DNA of 34,181 nt from an uncultured cyanobacterium (GTDB lineage: Bacteria; Cyanobacteriota; Cyanobacteriia; Thermosynechococcales; Thermosynechococcaceae), in the NCBI GenBank assembly GCA_937951315.1, contig CALFCG010000130.1, positions 1 through 34,181 of the forward strand. The letters run 5' to 3'. A program made the translations under genes and the position numbers. The notes beneath the pieces were generated by a model that did not search any database, was not told the DNA's origin, and was given only the letters and a program-made list of their open reading frames with translations. This document shows, in pieces, positions 1 to 7,741 of this stretch (positions within the stretch are counted from its first letter, which is position 1; each line of letters starts with the position of its first letter).

Positions 1-58
1 GTTGATTGATCTGTGTTGATGAGAGCCTGATTACAGAAGCAAAATTGAAAGGAGAACC

Positions 59-550
59 ATGCTGAAAAGATACATGTTGCTGGCGGTGGCTACAGTCTTC
101 TTGGCGTTCCAATTGTTGACGGGTAGTGCAAATGCGATAGAGATAGACGAAGCAGTTCGGACAGTTCCTGGAGATGCCAGCGGGGCCACAGTGACCGCGA
201 GCCTTGACGACCTGGCTAACGGTGAACGCAAGTTCAACTTTGCCTGCTCAATCTGCCATACCGGTGGCGACACAAAAACTAACCCAACCCTCAACCTGTC
301 AACAGGATCTCTAGAAGGCGCAAGCCCTTCTAGGAATAACGTGGCTGCGTTAGTCGATTACATGAATAATCCAACCACGTACGATGGTTTGGAAGAGATT
401 GCTGAACTACATCCCAGTACTCAAAGTACAGATGTATTCCCTCAAATGCGCAATCTAAATGACGACGATTTAGTTGATGTCGCGGAGTATATCCTAGTAC
501 AGCCTAATATCAAGGGTGAATCTTGGGGCGGCGGTAAATCAACTCGTTAA
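59..550 (+). CDS. psbV: Cytochrome c550, photosystem II extrinsic subunit PsbV
   Basis: PsbV is the lumenal extrinsic c-type cytochrome that stabilises the Mn4CaO5 cluster of photosystem II. The 163-residue precursor has the usual length. A Sec signal peptide ends at SANA (residue 26). The single haem motif is CSICH (Cys63, Cys66, His67), and the second axial His is in ELHPS (His118). With cleavage after residue 26 these become His41 and His92, the bis-His pair known for this family, which supports both the start and the cleavage site. The ATG follows a strong AAGGAGA ribosome site. petJ lies downstream in the same direction, the arrangement seen in several cyanobacteria. The tail ends in GGGKSTR rather than the common aromatic C-terminus. 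Confidence 0.97.
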   Translation: MLKRYMLLAVATVFLAFQLLTGSANAIEIDEAVRTVPGDASGATVTASLDDLANGERKFNFACSICHTGGDTKTNPTLNLSTGSLEGASPSRNNVAALVDYMNNPTTYDGLEEIAELHPSTQSTDVFPQMRNLNDDDLVDVAEYILVQPNIKGESWGGGKSTR

Positions 551-1061
551 GTCCTTAACTCTCCTCTGATAACTCAGAAGTTTAAGGAGGGCAAGAAGCT
601 CTTTGAAAGAACGTCATATTAACTGTCATTTTGGACGGGCAACCCTCTCGCACTCTTGAGTTTTCTCTAACTTTAGAGGGTATTGAGAGGGCTGCTGTTA
701 CCAAAACTCTTTGACTAGTGTGAATTTCTTTTCTGTATGAGCCTTGTGCCGATCACTAGCGTGATCTGATGTTTATGTGAAATAAGGGGCTAGAGCGTTG
801 GCTCTTGGATGAAATGCTGGCTCAGTTAAGCCTTTGTCCTGAAAACAACAACAGCTCCCAATCGGGGCACTCAAGTTTTTAGAATGTTTCAGTTTTAAAT
901 ATCATTGTGCGTAAAAGGCATCACGCATCCTAAAATATTGACATGACTATATTCTGGCTCATCATTTGAGCCAAGGCTTTGCTAAGGCTGGCCTAACAAA
1001 AGATTCTGTGAAAACTTTAATATTTCGCAGTCTGCCACGATTTCCAGAGAGGAGAACAATT
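551..1061. other. Intergenic region psbV-petJ
   Basis: About 510 bases without a convincing gene. It contains the nested hairpin after psbV and, presumably near 930-1040, the petJ promoter. An open frame from 966 runs into petJ but has no ribosome site and would bury the petJ signal peptide behind 32 extra residues, so I treat it as untranslated leader. I see no repeat or small RNA with confidence. Confidence 0.5.
643..691 (+). terminator. Nested hairpin downstream of psbV
   Basis: CCCTCTC (643-649) pairs with GAGAGGG (685-691). An inner stem, CTCTA with TAGAG, lies at about 665-678. No T-run follows, so this may be an mRNA 3'-end stabiliser rather than a Rho-independent terminator. It is the only notable structure I see in the gap between psbV and petJ. 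Confidence 0.35.
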
Positions 1062-1400
1062 TTGAAAAAGCTACTATCTATTGCCCTAATGGCAATTGCG
1101 TTCGTTACCGTTACCTTTTCCAGTCCTGCAATGGCCGCTGATGCGGGTGCTGGCGCTGGCGTATTCAATGCCAATTGTGCCGTCTGCCACATGGGTGGTA
1201 ACAACACTGTTAATCCTGCCAAAACATTGAAGCAGGATGACCTTTCTGCCAATGGCAAAGATACAGCGGCTGCAATCGTAACTCAGGTCACAAACGGTAA
1301 TGGCGCTATGCCTGCTTTTAGTGGCACTCTATCAGCTTCAGATATCGAGAATGTTGCAGCCTATGTTTTAGGCCAAGCATCTTCTGGATGGGCTGGTTAA
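1062..1400 (+). CDS. petJ: Cytochrome c6 (cytochrome c553), TTG start
   Basis: Soluble lumenal class I c-type cytochrome that carries electrons from cytochrome b6f to photosystem I and can also serve the respiratory oxidase. Starting from TTG at 1062, preceded by GAGAGGAGAA, the protein is 112 residues: a 25-residue signal peptide ending AMA, then a mature 87-residue domain beginning ADAGAGAGVF. The haem motif is CAVCH (Cys39, Cys42, His43) and the axial Met83 lies in NGNGAMPAF. Length and motifs are typical for the family. The alternative upstream start at 966 lacks a ribosome site. A strong intrinsic terminator follows 40 bases after the stop, so the transcript ends before the cupin gene. 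Confidence 0.95.
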   Translation: MKKLLSIALMAIAFVTVTFSSPAMAADAGAGAGVFNANCAVCHMGGNNTVNPAKTLKQDDLSANGKDTAAAIVTQVTNGNGAMPAFSGTLSASDIENVAAYVLGQASSGWAG

Positions 1401-1439
1401 GCTGACATCTAAGCTTCATCCTTCTTAGAAGGTTATAGG

Positions 1440-1475
1440 CCGGTTTCTCGATTCAGAGGAGCCGGTTTTATTTTT
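1440..1475 (+). terminator. Intrinsic terminator of petJ
   Basis: A 10-bp stem (1440-1449 with 1456-1465, including G-T pairs), 6-base loop, followed by TTTTATTTTT. This is a textbook Rho-independent terminator for petJ. Confidence 0.9.
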
Positions 1476-1525
1476 GCTAGATCAAGTTCATTGCGTTGAC
1501 TGCATTCAAGAGGAACGGTGCCACC

Positions 1526-1984
1526 ATGCTCATTACTCCGGACCAAGTGCCGATTGAGACGGGCTCAAGTTATCCTGAAACCTTTCAATCTGCGGTGGCA
1601 GGGCGCATAAAACAGCGCTTAGGAAATGCTGCTGGCTTAAGTAATTTCGGGGTAAATTTAACGCGCCTGACTCCCGGTAGCTGCTCAGCATTGCGTCATT
1701 GGCACAGTCGGCAAGATGAGTTTATTTATATCCTCCAAGGCCAGGCAACCTTAATTACCAATGAAGGTGAGCAAGACTTAACAGCAGGCATGGCTGCGGG
1801 TTTCCCTGCCAGTGTTGAGGATGGTCACCATCTAGTCAACCGTTCTCAGGCAGATGTTCTCTACCTTGAGGTGGGAGACCGTACCGAAGAAGATTGCGTC
1901 CGCTACCCTGATAATGATCTCGTCGCGACTCAGACGGAGCAAGGGTGGACCTTTAGTCACCGAGACGGTGCTCGATACCCTTAG
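1526..1984 (+). CDS. Cupin-domain protein
   Basis: A 152-residue single-domain cupin of unknown substrate. Cupin motif 1 is visible as HWHSRQDEF (His58, His60, Glu65), followed by a Gly at residue 72. Motif 2 is represented by the paired His101-His102 in EDGHHLVNRS. These residues would bind a metal in a small beta-barrel. No signal peptide is seen, so it is probably cytoplasmic. The ATG at 1526 has AGAGGA about 11 bases upstream. An in-frame TTG at 1496 has no ribosome site. Similar proteins are often annotated only as cupin family or as putative sugar-binding proteins. The gene is separated from petJ by a terminator, so it should have its own promoter. The family is clear; the reaction is not. 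Confidence 0.85.
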   Translation: MLITPDQVPIETGSSYPETFQSAVAGRIKQRLGNAAGLSNFGVNLTRLTPGSCSALRHWHSRQDEFIYILQGQATLITNEGEQDLTAGMAAGFPASVEDGHHLVNRSQADVLYLEVGDRTEEDCVRYPDNDLVATQTEQGWTFSHRDGARYP

Positions 1985-2456
1985 TCAGATGCTTTATCTA
2001 GTCAGACAAGCCCCAATGAGTACTGGTCGCTTGTCCTGCGAGAGTTGCGATCGCATCCCCTCAACTCCACTATTTGACAGTCCAAATTCGAGAATTTGAG
2101 CCAAAACTCCAACGCGGGGAACTCTCTTAAATCCCCCATTGAATTGGGCGAAAGCGGACAATGTCAAAACACAACTCATGTAGAACCTCGAGAAGAAAAC
2201 GTCGAGATTCTACACTAAGTGAGTGCGGAATACAGGGGTCGTGGAACACAGCGAAGTGATGTAGAAACCCTTTGCCTCACCCTTAAAGGACATAGGCATC
2301 CAACGGATCTGCAAGCCGTGAAAGCTCCGAAACCTCACGGCTCACGGCCACCCGCTCAACAAAGTAGAACTATCACCTGAGGAGAATTGAACAGGTCACG
2401 CTTGGCCAACACTCAGGTTCGGGAATTGGACGTTCTGTCTTGATGTGAAACGAATC
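1985..2456. other. Intergenic region with two inverted repeats
   Basis: No gene is supported here. A HIP1 octamer lies at 2047-2054. An inverted repeat (2179-2191 with 2202-2214, 12 of 13 positions matching, 10-base spacer) is followed by a second at 2314-2321 and 2335-2342 (AGCCGTGA / TCACGGCT). The G+C-rich segment between and around them looks structured and could be a small RNA or the remains of a mobile element. I cannot assign it. Confidence 0.5.
2179..2214. repeat. Inverted repeat, possible RNA hairpin
   Basis: TGTAGAACCTCGA (2179-2191) and TCGAGATTCTACA (2202-2214) are near-perfect inverted copies with a 10-base A-rich loop. It is not followed by a T-run on either strand. Confidence 0.55.
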
Positions 2457-2864
2457 CTAGAGAACAACCTGAGCCCCAAGGACCAAAACAGCCGCCCAAG
2501 AGACGAGATAGATAGGTGTTCGTAGGTATGGAACACCAAGAATATAGACACTAGCATGGAACACCCTCGCCCAGAAAAAGACAGCGGCACCCGTTGCAAC
2601 AAGGCTGTTATCAGCATCCACTAAATATGCCGCGAGTACCACAGCAACAAAGGCTGGCAGGGTTTCAACCATGTTCAGATGTGTCCGTTTTGCCCGCTCT
2701 GCCCACAATGGAATCGGCGGAGCTTCGGCAGGAAATTGCTTGCTGGGATAGTTGCTAACAAAGGCTGGTAGTCCCCACACAAACAAGCGATTCACAATAT
2801 AAGGCACCCACAATAGAACACAAAGCATGCCACTAGCAGCTAGGTAAAATAAAGCTGAATCCAT
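2457..2864 (-). CDS. MAPEG-family membrane protein
   Basis: A 135-residue integral membrane protein of the MAPEG family (membrane-associated proteins in eicosanoid and glutathione metabolism). The family includes microsomal glutathione S-transferase-like proteins. About four hydrophobic segments are visible: residues 5-30, 65-80, 85-105 and 115-135. A conserved-type stretch WAERAKRTHLNMVETLPAF sits before helix 2, and the motif FHASVYILGVPYLRT lies in helix 3-4. I chose ATG at 2864 because AGGAGAGA lies just upstream; longer in-frame starts do not. It lies on the same strand as, and 117 bases downstream of, the peroxiredoxin-like gene, which suggests a role in detoxification or redox stress. 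The bacterial substrate is unknown. Confidence 0.85.
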   Translation of the reverse strand: MDSALFYLAASGMLCVLLWVPYIVNRLFVWGLPAFVSNYPSKQFPAEAPPIPLWAERAKRTHLNMVETLPAFVAVVLAAYLVDADNSLVATGAAVFFWARVFHASVYILGVPYLRTPIYLVSWAAVLVLGAQVVL

Positions 2865-2981
2865 GATGTCTCTCCTGTAAAAAATATTGGTGTGAAGGGG
2901 CAAAAGACAAGTCTGTTTTACTGCCCCTATGTACGGTCAATCAGCATCGCCAACAAACGCATATGGCCTGAATAGTCAGTC

Positions 2982-3518
2982 CTACTCAGTACCTCGAAAG
3001 GGATAGTTATTGGGAATGATGTATGCCAATCCCTTCAGCAATAAATCAAGATCCACGCGAGAGAAGGGATGCGTTCCCAAATTGGCAAAGTATAAGCGTC
3101 CATCTGGCTTCACCAGAAAAACGGCAGGTTCGCTAAAAACAGATGGTTCAGAGTCAAAATGCCCCTGCGACACATACAAACCCCAACGGCGCATAGCTTC
3201 GACCGTGAGACCATAGCCGATTTTGAGATCCTGAGTATTCGTTTTTGACTGAAACGGGATTGCCTTTTCTAAGCTGTCGCCACTGATTGCAATGACATCT
3301 ACCCCTAAAGCTGAAAAAGCATCGATTTTATGATCGAGCTGGGCAATGTACTGCTCACAAATGGGGCAGTGCTGCCCGCGATAAAAAACGATCAGGGTAT
3401 AGTTCTGGGGTATTTGATTTGCTAAGTTCCAGGAACCACCATCTAGGGTTTTAACCACTAGGGGAGGCGCGGGATGGCCCATGACTAATTTTGGCGAGTT
3501 TATCGCTTGTGTTGTCAT
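2982..3518 (-). CDS. Peroxiredoxin-like (AhpC/TSA, redoxin) protein
   Basis: A 178-residue thioredoxin-fold protein of the AhpC/TSA superfamily. The active-site region reads VFYRGQHCPICEQY, with Cys51-Pro-Ile-Cys54 (CPxC), as in redoxins that reduce peroxides or disulfides. No signal peptide is seen. It is clearly paralogous to the protein at 11744-12277: same length, same YRGxxCPxC motif, the shared pattern of a GYGL/GYDL segment before the second half, and a near-identical end (YPFRGTE versus YPIRGTHA). It is divergent from the LysR gene at 3671 with a 152-base shared promoter region, so LysR probably controls it. The MAPEG gene follows on the same strand. The exact substrate is not evident. 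Confidence 0.88.
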   Translation of the reverse strand: MTTQAINSPKLVMGHPAPPLVVKTLDGGSWNLANQIPQNYTLIVFYRGQHCPICEQYIAQLDHKIDAFSALGVDVIAISGDSLEKAIPFQSKTNTQDLKIGYGLTVEAMRRWGLYVSQGHFDSEPSVFSEPAVFLVKPDGRLYFANLGTHPFSRVDLDLLLKGLAYIIPNNYPFRGTE

Positions 3519-3670
3519 TTTTCTGTCCTCAATGCTTTGCCTTTAGTGAATCAGCACTATCTGAGTGTGTTGACCTGTACTCCCGATCTGCTGATATCTT
3601 CCATGGTGCAATGCACAAAACTATTAAACAAGACTATATTTAGAATAGAAACCATAGAGAGAAACTATAG
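3519..3670. promoter_or_regulatory. Divergent promoter region, probable LysR operator
   Basis: The 152 bases between the divergent redoxin and LysR genes should contain both promoters and the LysR binding site. An interrupted dyad, CTATATTTAG ... ACTATAG, spans about 3632-3669 just before the LysR start. It has the AT-rich, T-N11-A character of LysR boxes. No -10/-35 pair is strong enough to fix the start sites. Confidence 0.4.
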
Positions 3671-4561
3671 ATGGATCTCTACCAAGTTCGTTACTTTTTA
3701 ACGATTGCTGAAACCGGAAACTTTTCGCGGGCAGCTGAACGCCTTTATCTCTCGCAACCTTCTCTATCTACGGGTATTAAAAAGCTAGAGAAGGAGCTGG
3801 GTGTCACCCTGTTTGAACGCGGTGGGCGACGCACTGTGTTGACGACAGCTGGACGATCTTTCATGGAGAAAGCGACAGTGATCATGGAACAGTACGAAGC
3901 TGCACTGCACGAACTGAAGGGCTTTAATGATCGGCCAACGCTTAGAGTGGGTGTTCTGAGTACGATGCGAGTCGCTATATTGGCAGGTTTAGTTAGCACT
4001 TTTCAGCAACAACATCCCAACGTGACCATCGAGCTGCACGACGGTACCTTAGAAAAACTGCGCGACGGCTTAGAGCAAGGAGAAGTTGATGTCGCCTTAA
4101 CAGTATTGAGCCAGCATGGTGTTGACAATTCGTTGGTTCATCACGATCCGCAAACTTCGACCGTTCTATTTCGCCAATCTCTACTGCTCGCTGTGCCACT
4201 TCGTCATCCCTTTGCCCAAAGAGCCTCCATCCGCTTAGCCGATCTAGAGGGACAACCCTTTATTGATCGCGTTAATTGTGAGTTTTTCCCTCAAGAATGC
4301 CAAATCTTAGATGCGGCCAATATTCGGCCCCAAGTGGTATATCGTGCGAGTCACGAGGAATGGGTGATCGCCCTGATCCAAGCAGGATTTGGAATTTGCG
4401 TCATGCCGCACTGGAAAGATATCGCTGGTGTAGTGTATTTACCCATTACCGATTTAGACTTTCAGCGCACCATTGGGGTTAAATGGCGCAAGTCTCAAAA
4501 ATCTGAACTGGTCGAGCGGTTTTGCCACTTCGCGTCTAGTCATAGGTGGGAAATTAACTGA
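3671..4561 (+). CDS. LysR-family transcriptional regulator
   Basis: A 296-residue LysR-type regulator. The N-terminal winged helix-turn-helix occupies residues 1-60: MDLYQVRYFLTIAETGNFSR, then AAERLYLSQPSLSTGIKKLE. It is followed by a linker helix and a periplasmic-binding-protein-like effector domain (about residues 90-290). Length is typical. The N-terminal pattern resembles the OxyR/CynR-type branch, but the conserved OxyR cysteine pair is not obvious. The Cys residues seen (in NCEFFPQECQ, about residues 200-207) are closely spaced and might be redox-active. Its divergent position next to a redoxin gene makes that redoxin the likely target, with autoregulation. No effector can be named from sequence alone. 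Confidence 0.93.
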   Translation: MDLYQVRYFLTIAETGNFSRAAERLYLSQPSLSTGIKKLEKELGVTLFERGGRRTVLTTAGRSFMEKATVIMEQYEAALHELKGFNDRPTLRVGVLSTMRVAILAGLVSTFQQQHPNVTIELHDGTLEKLRDGLEQGEVDVALTVLSQHGVDNSLVHHDPQTSTVLFRQSLLLAVPLRHPFAQRASIRLADLEGQPFIDRVNCEFFPQECQILDAANIRPQVVYRASHEEWVIALIQAGFGICVMPHWKDIAGVVYLPITDLDFQRTIGVKWRKSQKSELVERFCHFASSHRWEIN

Positions 4562-4932
4562 TACTCAATCGCTGTCCACAGATCTTTTGAGCTGCGGGAC
4601 CTTTTCGCTATCAATCTTGCATCAACATCAGTCCTGAAGCGGAAGAGTTGAACCGTTTAAAATTTAGCCATGGAGAGGGTACTGACTACATTCAAGCTTT
4701 TTTGATCTTTGCAGAGGCCCAGCTCAAGTAGACGTAGCAAAGAACATTACCAACATTTGAGGTCTTAGCTAAACTGGTGAGCCCAACCTTGAGTGGGGAG
4801 AAGTTTGTGGCAACTCTGGTGAATTGAATGACGGAATGGGCACAGCGTTCTCACCTGGTGATATCTCAAGTCCTAACCTATGAGAAACCTAATCTTAATG
4901 ACTCAAAAAAAATAATAGGAATACGCTAAGGT
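4561..4932 (+). pseudogene. Possible decayed coding sequence
   Basis: One forward frame (codons starting at 4621, 4747 etc.) reads as protein-like stretches interrupted by a few stops. SPEAEELNRLKFSHGEG and IQAFLIFAEAQLK lie before two close TAG codons near 4729-4737. LPTFEVLAKLVSPTLSGEKF then runs to a TGA near 4828, and TEWAQRSHLVISQVLTYEKP follows. Four or five stops in about 120 codons is only slightly fewer than chance, so this is suggestive only. I recognise no family. Confidence 0.25.
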
Positions 4933-5034
4933 TCAACTCAAACATTGATTTAGTCGGATGAGTATAAAAACTTAGCATAACCTCCGTAGTTTCTCGGTTA
5001 GCCTCATTAAAATTACCTTTTAAGATAGGTGTAT

Positions 5035-5064
5035 TGGGCTATTATACCCCCCGCATATAGCCCA
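5035..5064 (+). repeat. Perfect hairpin upstream of the GEMM-like RNA
   Basis: TGGGCTAT (5035-5042) and ATAGCCCA (5057-5064) form an 8-bp perfect stem with a C-rich loop, ending 4 bases before the closing stem of the downstream structured RNA. It could be part of the RNA leader or a separate regulatory hairpin. No T-run follows. Confidence 0.5.
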
Positions 5065-5068
5065 GACG

Positions 5069-5167
5069 AGTCCCCGAAATGGCAACTTGTTCCGAAAGGG
5101 CAAGGCGCAAACTAATAGACCTAAAAACCATCTTAGGGGTATGGATGCTGTTAGTTCCGAAGGGACT
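5069..5167 (+). ncRNA. Candidate c-di-GMP-I (GEMM) riboswitch aptamer
   Basis: The segment folds by eye into the GEMM-I architecture. Closing stem P1 is AGTCCC (5069-5074) with GGGACT (5162-5167). The strand then reads GGCAA (5081-5085). A hairpin CTTG...CAAG (5086-5104) is capped by a GAAA tetraloop (5094-5097). Then comes GCGCAAA (5105-5111). The second hairpin is closed by ACTAATAG (5111-5118) with CTGTTAGT (5148-5155) and holds CCTAA (5120-5124) opposite TATGG (5140-5144), the two halves of the classic 11-nt GAAA-tetraloop receptor. The tetraloop, its receptor and the GGCAA / CGCAAA joining segments are hallmarks of the c-di-GMP-I class. No covariance search was possible, so ligand identity is an inference. 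The nearest forward gene is missing (see findings). Confidence 0.72.
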
Positions 5168-5178
5168 TTACATCGTAC

Positions 5179-5219
5179 AAAAAACACCTCTACCTGGCTA
5201 ACGGGTAGGGGTGTTTTTT
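5179..5219 (+). terminator. Strong bidirectional terminator after the GEMM-like RNA
   Basis: A 16-bp stem (5179-5194 with 5204-5219, one wobble pair) flanks a 9-base loop. It has A6 on the left and T6 on the right, so it can terminate transcription in both directions. It starts 12 bases after the P1 stem of the candidate riboswitch, the spacing expected of an expression-platform terminator. In the reverse direction it could also stop the catalase transcript. Confidence 0.9.
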
Positions 5220-5406
5220 CAATATCTAGTTATAAAAAACGCACCCTGATACCAATTTCCTCGGGGAATGACCTAAAAGAAATACTAGGATCCTTGTGGA
5301 CTAATAGATCTCAAACAGGGAACAGTTCAGATCCGTCGAGAATTGATATGAATGGGTGCGCTGGCTCCGTCGTTGACTGACTCTAGAGAGTCACCCCAGG
5401 GACAGA

Positions 5407-6984
5407 TTAGGCTTTGAGCTTTGAGGCCCTCTGCTGCACTGCGCTGAGATCAACATTGACAGCCTTTGCAAGTTCAGAGCCAAACTCTGAATCAGCTTTG
5501 TAGAAAAAGGCTGTTATTTCGGTTCGAATGCCTGCATCAGTCACCGCACTCAAATCTCCGGCCAAATTAGAAATCAGATGCTCTTTATCAGTCGCAGTTA
5601 GCTCTTGATAAAAGGTACCTGCCTGGGCAAAGTTCTGGGTCTTTTCAATGGCTAAATTTTGAGTCGTTCCGGCAACCGGTAACTTGGAAGCAATAAAGCT
5701 TGAATTAGCCCCGTAGATGTTCTGGCGACTGGGTTCGTAATTCACATTAGATTTAGAAAGACCGCTGTTAGCAAATCCCTCTTGATTACCATTTGTCACA
5801 TCCACACGAGGTCGATTGATCGGCAGCATTGTATGGTTAGCACCTAACCGATGGCGGTGAGTATCTGCATAGGAAAACAGCCGCCCCTGTAAGAGTCGAT
5901 CCTCAGAGGGCTCAATTCCAGGAATCAGATTACTGGGCGCGAAGGCAGACTGCTCAGTCTCCTGGAAAAAGTTGGTGGGCATACGATTAAGGGTCAGAGT
6001 GCCAATCTTACGTTCGGGCACCAGATCTTTAGGCCAAATCTTGGTGGGATCAAGGGGATTGAAATCAAAGCTGTTCAAATCGCTGGGGTTCAGGGTCTGA
6101 ATATAGAGATCCCATTTGGGATAGTTACCCTTGCCGACGTTGGCGTAGAGATCAGCTGTGTAATGATTGAAGTCTTCAGCTTGCATCGCCTTGGCTTCAG
6201 CCCCCGTCAGATTATGCTCACCCTGCAGACTCTTCCAATGGAATTTGACGTATTGATATTCGCCATTTCGATTCACGAGCTTGTAGGCATGGACACCATT
6301 ACCATCCATCTCTCGATAGTTTTTAGGTGTGCCTTTATCCGAGTAAACCTGTGCCAACATGTGCGTGCTTTCGGGTACATGACTAAAGAAGTCAAAGAAG
6401 CGGTTGGGGTCTTGGCGATTCGTCACAGGCGAAGGTTTCAGAGAATGAACCATGTCAGGAAACTTGATCGCATCTCGAATAAAAAAGACAGGCAGATTAT
6501 TGCCCACTAGATCCCAATTGCCTTGGTCGGTATAAAACTTAGTGGCAAATCCCCGCGGATCACGGAGGGTTTCAGGTGACCCCTTGGGATGAACCACACT
6601 AGAGAAACGAACAAAGACAGGCGTTTTCTTCCCAGCACTCTGGAAGGGCGCAGCCATGGTGACATCAGAAAGATTTTCAGTACTGACAAATTCGCCGTGA
6701 ACACCTGTCCCCCGCGCATGCACCACGCGCTCTGGAATCCGTTCGTGGTCAAAGCGAGCTAACTTCTCAATTAAATGCACATCCTGGAGCAACACAGGCC
6801 CCCCTGCACCGGCGGTTTGGGAGTTCTGATTGTCTCCCACAGGAGCACCATTATCGCGAGTTTGGGTAGGTGTTTGGGCCAAACTCAAGGTGGAGAAACC
6901 GATAATGAGTCCAGCAACCATCACGGAGAGCAAAGCGGGTCGATACTTCTGTAATAGCCGACCTGAGAACCGGGAAAATTTCAC
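5407..6984 (-). CDS. Exported haem catalase (KatB-like), GTG start
   Basis: Mono-functional haem catalase, 525 residues, breaking down H2O2 to water and oxygen. Distal catalytic residues are His89 in RVVHARG and the Asn in LVGNNLPVFFIRD (about 162-163). The proximal haem ligand is Tyr372 in RLFSYADTHRHR. The N-terminus is a hydrophobic signal peptide (residues about 16-36, ending SLAQ), so the enzyme is probably periplasmic or lumenal, as in KatB-type catalases. The start is GTG at 6984 preceded by AAAGGA. The segment after the catalytic His reads GTGVHGEF, where GxGAxGxF is more usual. The gene stands alone, convergent with the GEMM-like RNA. Most of its 750-base upstream region holds no recognisable gene. 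Confidence 0.95.
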   Translation of the reverse strand: MKFSRFSGRLLQKYRPALLSVMVAGLIIGFSTLSLAQTPTQTRDNGAPVGDNQNSQTAGAGGPVLLQDVHLIEKLARFDHERIPERVVHARGTGVHGEFVSTENLSDVTMAAPFQSAGKKTPVFVRFSSVVHPKGSPETLRDPRGFATKFYTDQGNWDLVGNNLPVFFIRDAIKFPDMVHSLKPSPVTNRQDPNRFFDFFSHVPESTHMLAQVYSDKGTPKNYREMDGNGVHAYKLVNRNGEYQYVKFHWKSLQGEHNLTGAEAKAMQAEDFNHYTADLYANVGKGNYPKWDLYIQTLNPSDLNSFDFNPLDPTKIWPKDLVPERKIGTLTLNRMPTNFFQETEQSAFAPSNLIPGIEPSEDRLLQGRLFSYADTHRHRLGANHTMLPINRPRVDVTNGNQEGFANSGLSKSNVNYEPSRQNIYGANSSFIASKLPVAGTTQNLAIEKTQNFAQAGTFYQELTATDKEHLISNLAGDLSAVTDAGIRTEITAFFYKADSEFGSELAKAVNVDLSAVQQRASKLKA

Positions 6985-7692
6985 TTGATAACGTCCTTTC
7001 CTTATTGACCTGACCTATCCCGAAGACCTCTGACCACAAGGGGAATAGCAATAAAGACCGTATTAACAGCTGTTGAGTCCCCCTATTCGTTCGAACCCAC
7101 AACGCAGTATTCGCATAAACTCACTTCTACGAATCAAGGCGAAGTGTCCCAAAGCACGATGGACGATCTAGATACGATCGCAAATCCATCATCCAAAGCA
7201 ATGTATAAACCAACGCTGGCTAAACAAGAATCACTATGCCACACAAGTCAGAATAATTCCCATCTAGGTATTGATCAACTGTAAGAATTACTCATGAATA
7301 GGAATTAATATCTTTACGGAGAAGGCTAAGTCCAAAAGCGAATTGCAATGGGTTCGCGCAAATCAACCCCTCGCAAGCAGTTGAAGCAGATTGATATATT
7401 TCCAAAGCGACCGGACACAGCCACCGTTATATACAAAGCATTTATAGAAAAGCAGGCTTAGTCTCAACAGGCCCACTTTCCTCCCTTCCCGTGATATCAC
7501 CTCTACATCACAACAATAGGAACCAATTCAACCAGTTTCTGGAAGAGTCGATCATCCAGGAGCAGAAGCACACCGGGTCAGAGAGCAAAAACAGGTCACT
7601 GCTCAATAGAAACGATTAAAAACGCCATTATCCATCCAGCAGAAGGACGGCCCAAAGCATGAAATTGAATGAGCACGAATCCAAGCATCTTC
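6985..7692. other. Long intergenic region upstream of catalase
   Basis: About 700 bases between the catalase start and the left inverted repeat of the inserted block. It must contain the catalase promoter near its left end. The only protein-like frame is a 37-codon ORF at 7348-7461. I see no tRNA, strong terminator or repeat otherwise. Confidence 0.5.
7348..7461 (+). CDS. Possible very small ORF (37 aa), unassigned
   Basis: ATG at 7348 opens a 37-codon frame reading MGSRKSTPRKQLKQIDIFPK then RPDTATVIYKAFIEKQA. Its basic start and protein-like composition suggest a fragment of a former gene or a small protein. No clear ribosome site precedes it, so support is weak. Confidence 0.2.
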   Translation: MGSRKSTPRKQLKQIDIFPKRPDTATVIYKAFIEKQA

Positions 7693-7727
7693 GAGAGTGA
7701 GTTAAACCGGGGGAAAGCCTGCACAGC
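7693..7727 (+). repeat. Terminal inverted repeat, copy A
   Basis: Begins GAGAGTGAGTTAAACC and ends GCCTGCACAGC. Its outer 23 bases match copy B at 22 positions in inverted orientation; all 35 bases match copy C at 33 positions. Confidence 0.8.
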
Positions 7728-7741
7728 AGAAGACGGAGAGC

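Noticed and set aside
966-1061. N-terminal extension of petJ
   Set aside because: No ribosome site; the extension would prevent normal signal-peptide export, while TTG 1062 has a good GAGAGGAGAA site and gives the expected length.
2220-2400. Possible group II intron start (GTGCG) with a later GCCGTGA...TCACGGC hairpin
   Set aside because: The hairpin does not match domain V (no GNAA tetraloop in register or catalytic triad layout), and no reverse transcriptase is near.
5087-5380. A 97-residue plus-strand ORF across the GEMM-like RNA and terminator
   Set aside because: It lies across a highly structured RNA and a terminator stem, has low-complexity content, starts with no ribosome site, and is best explained as chance.
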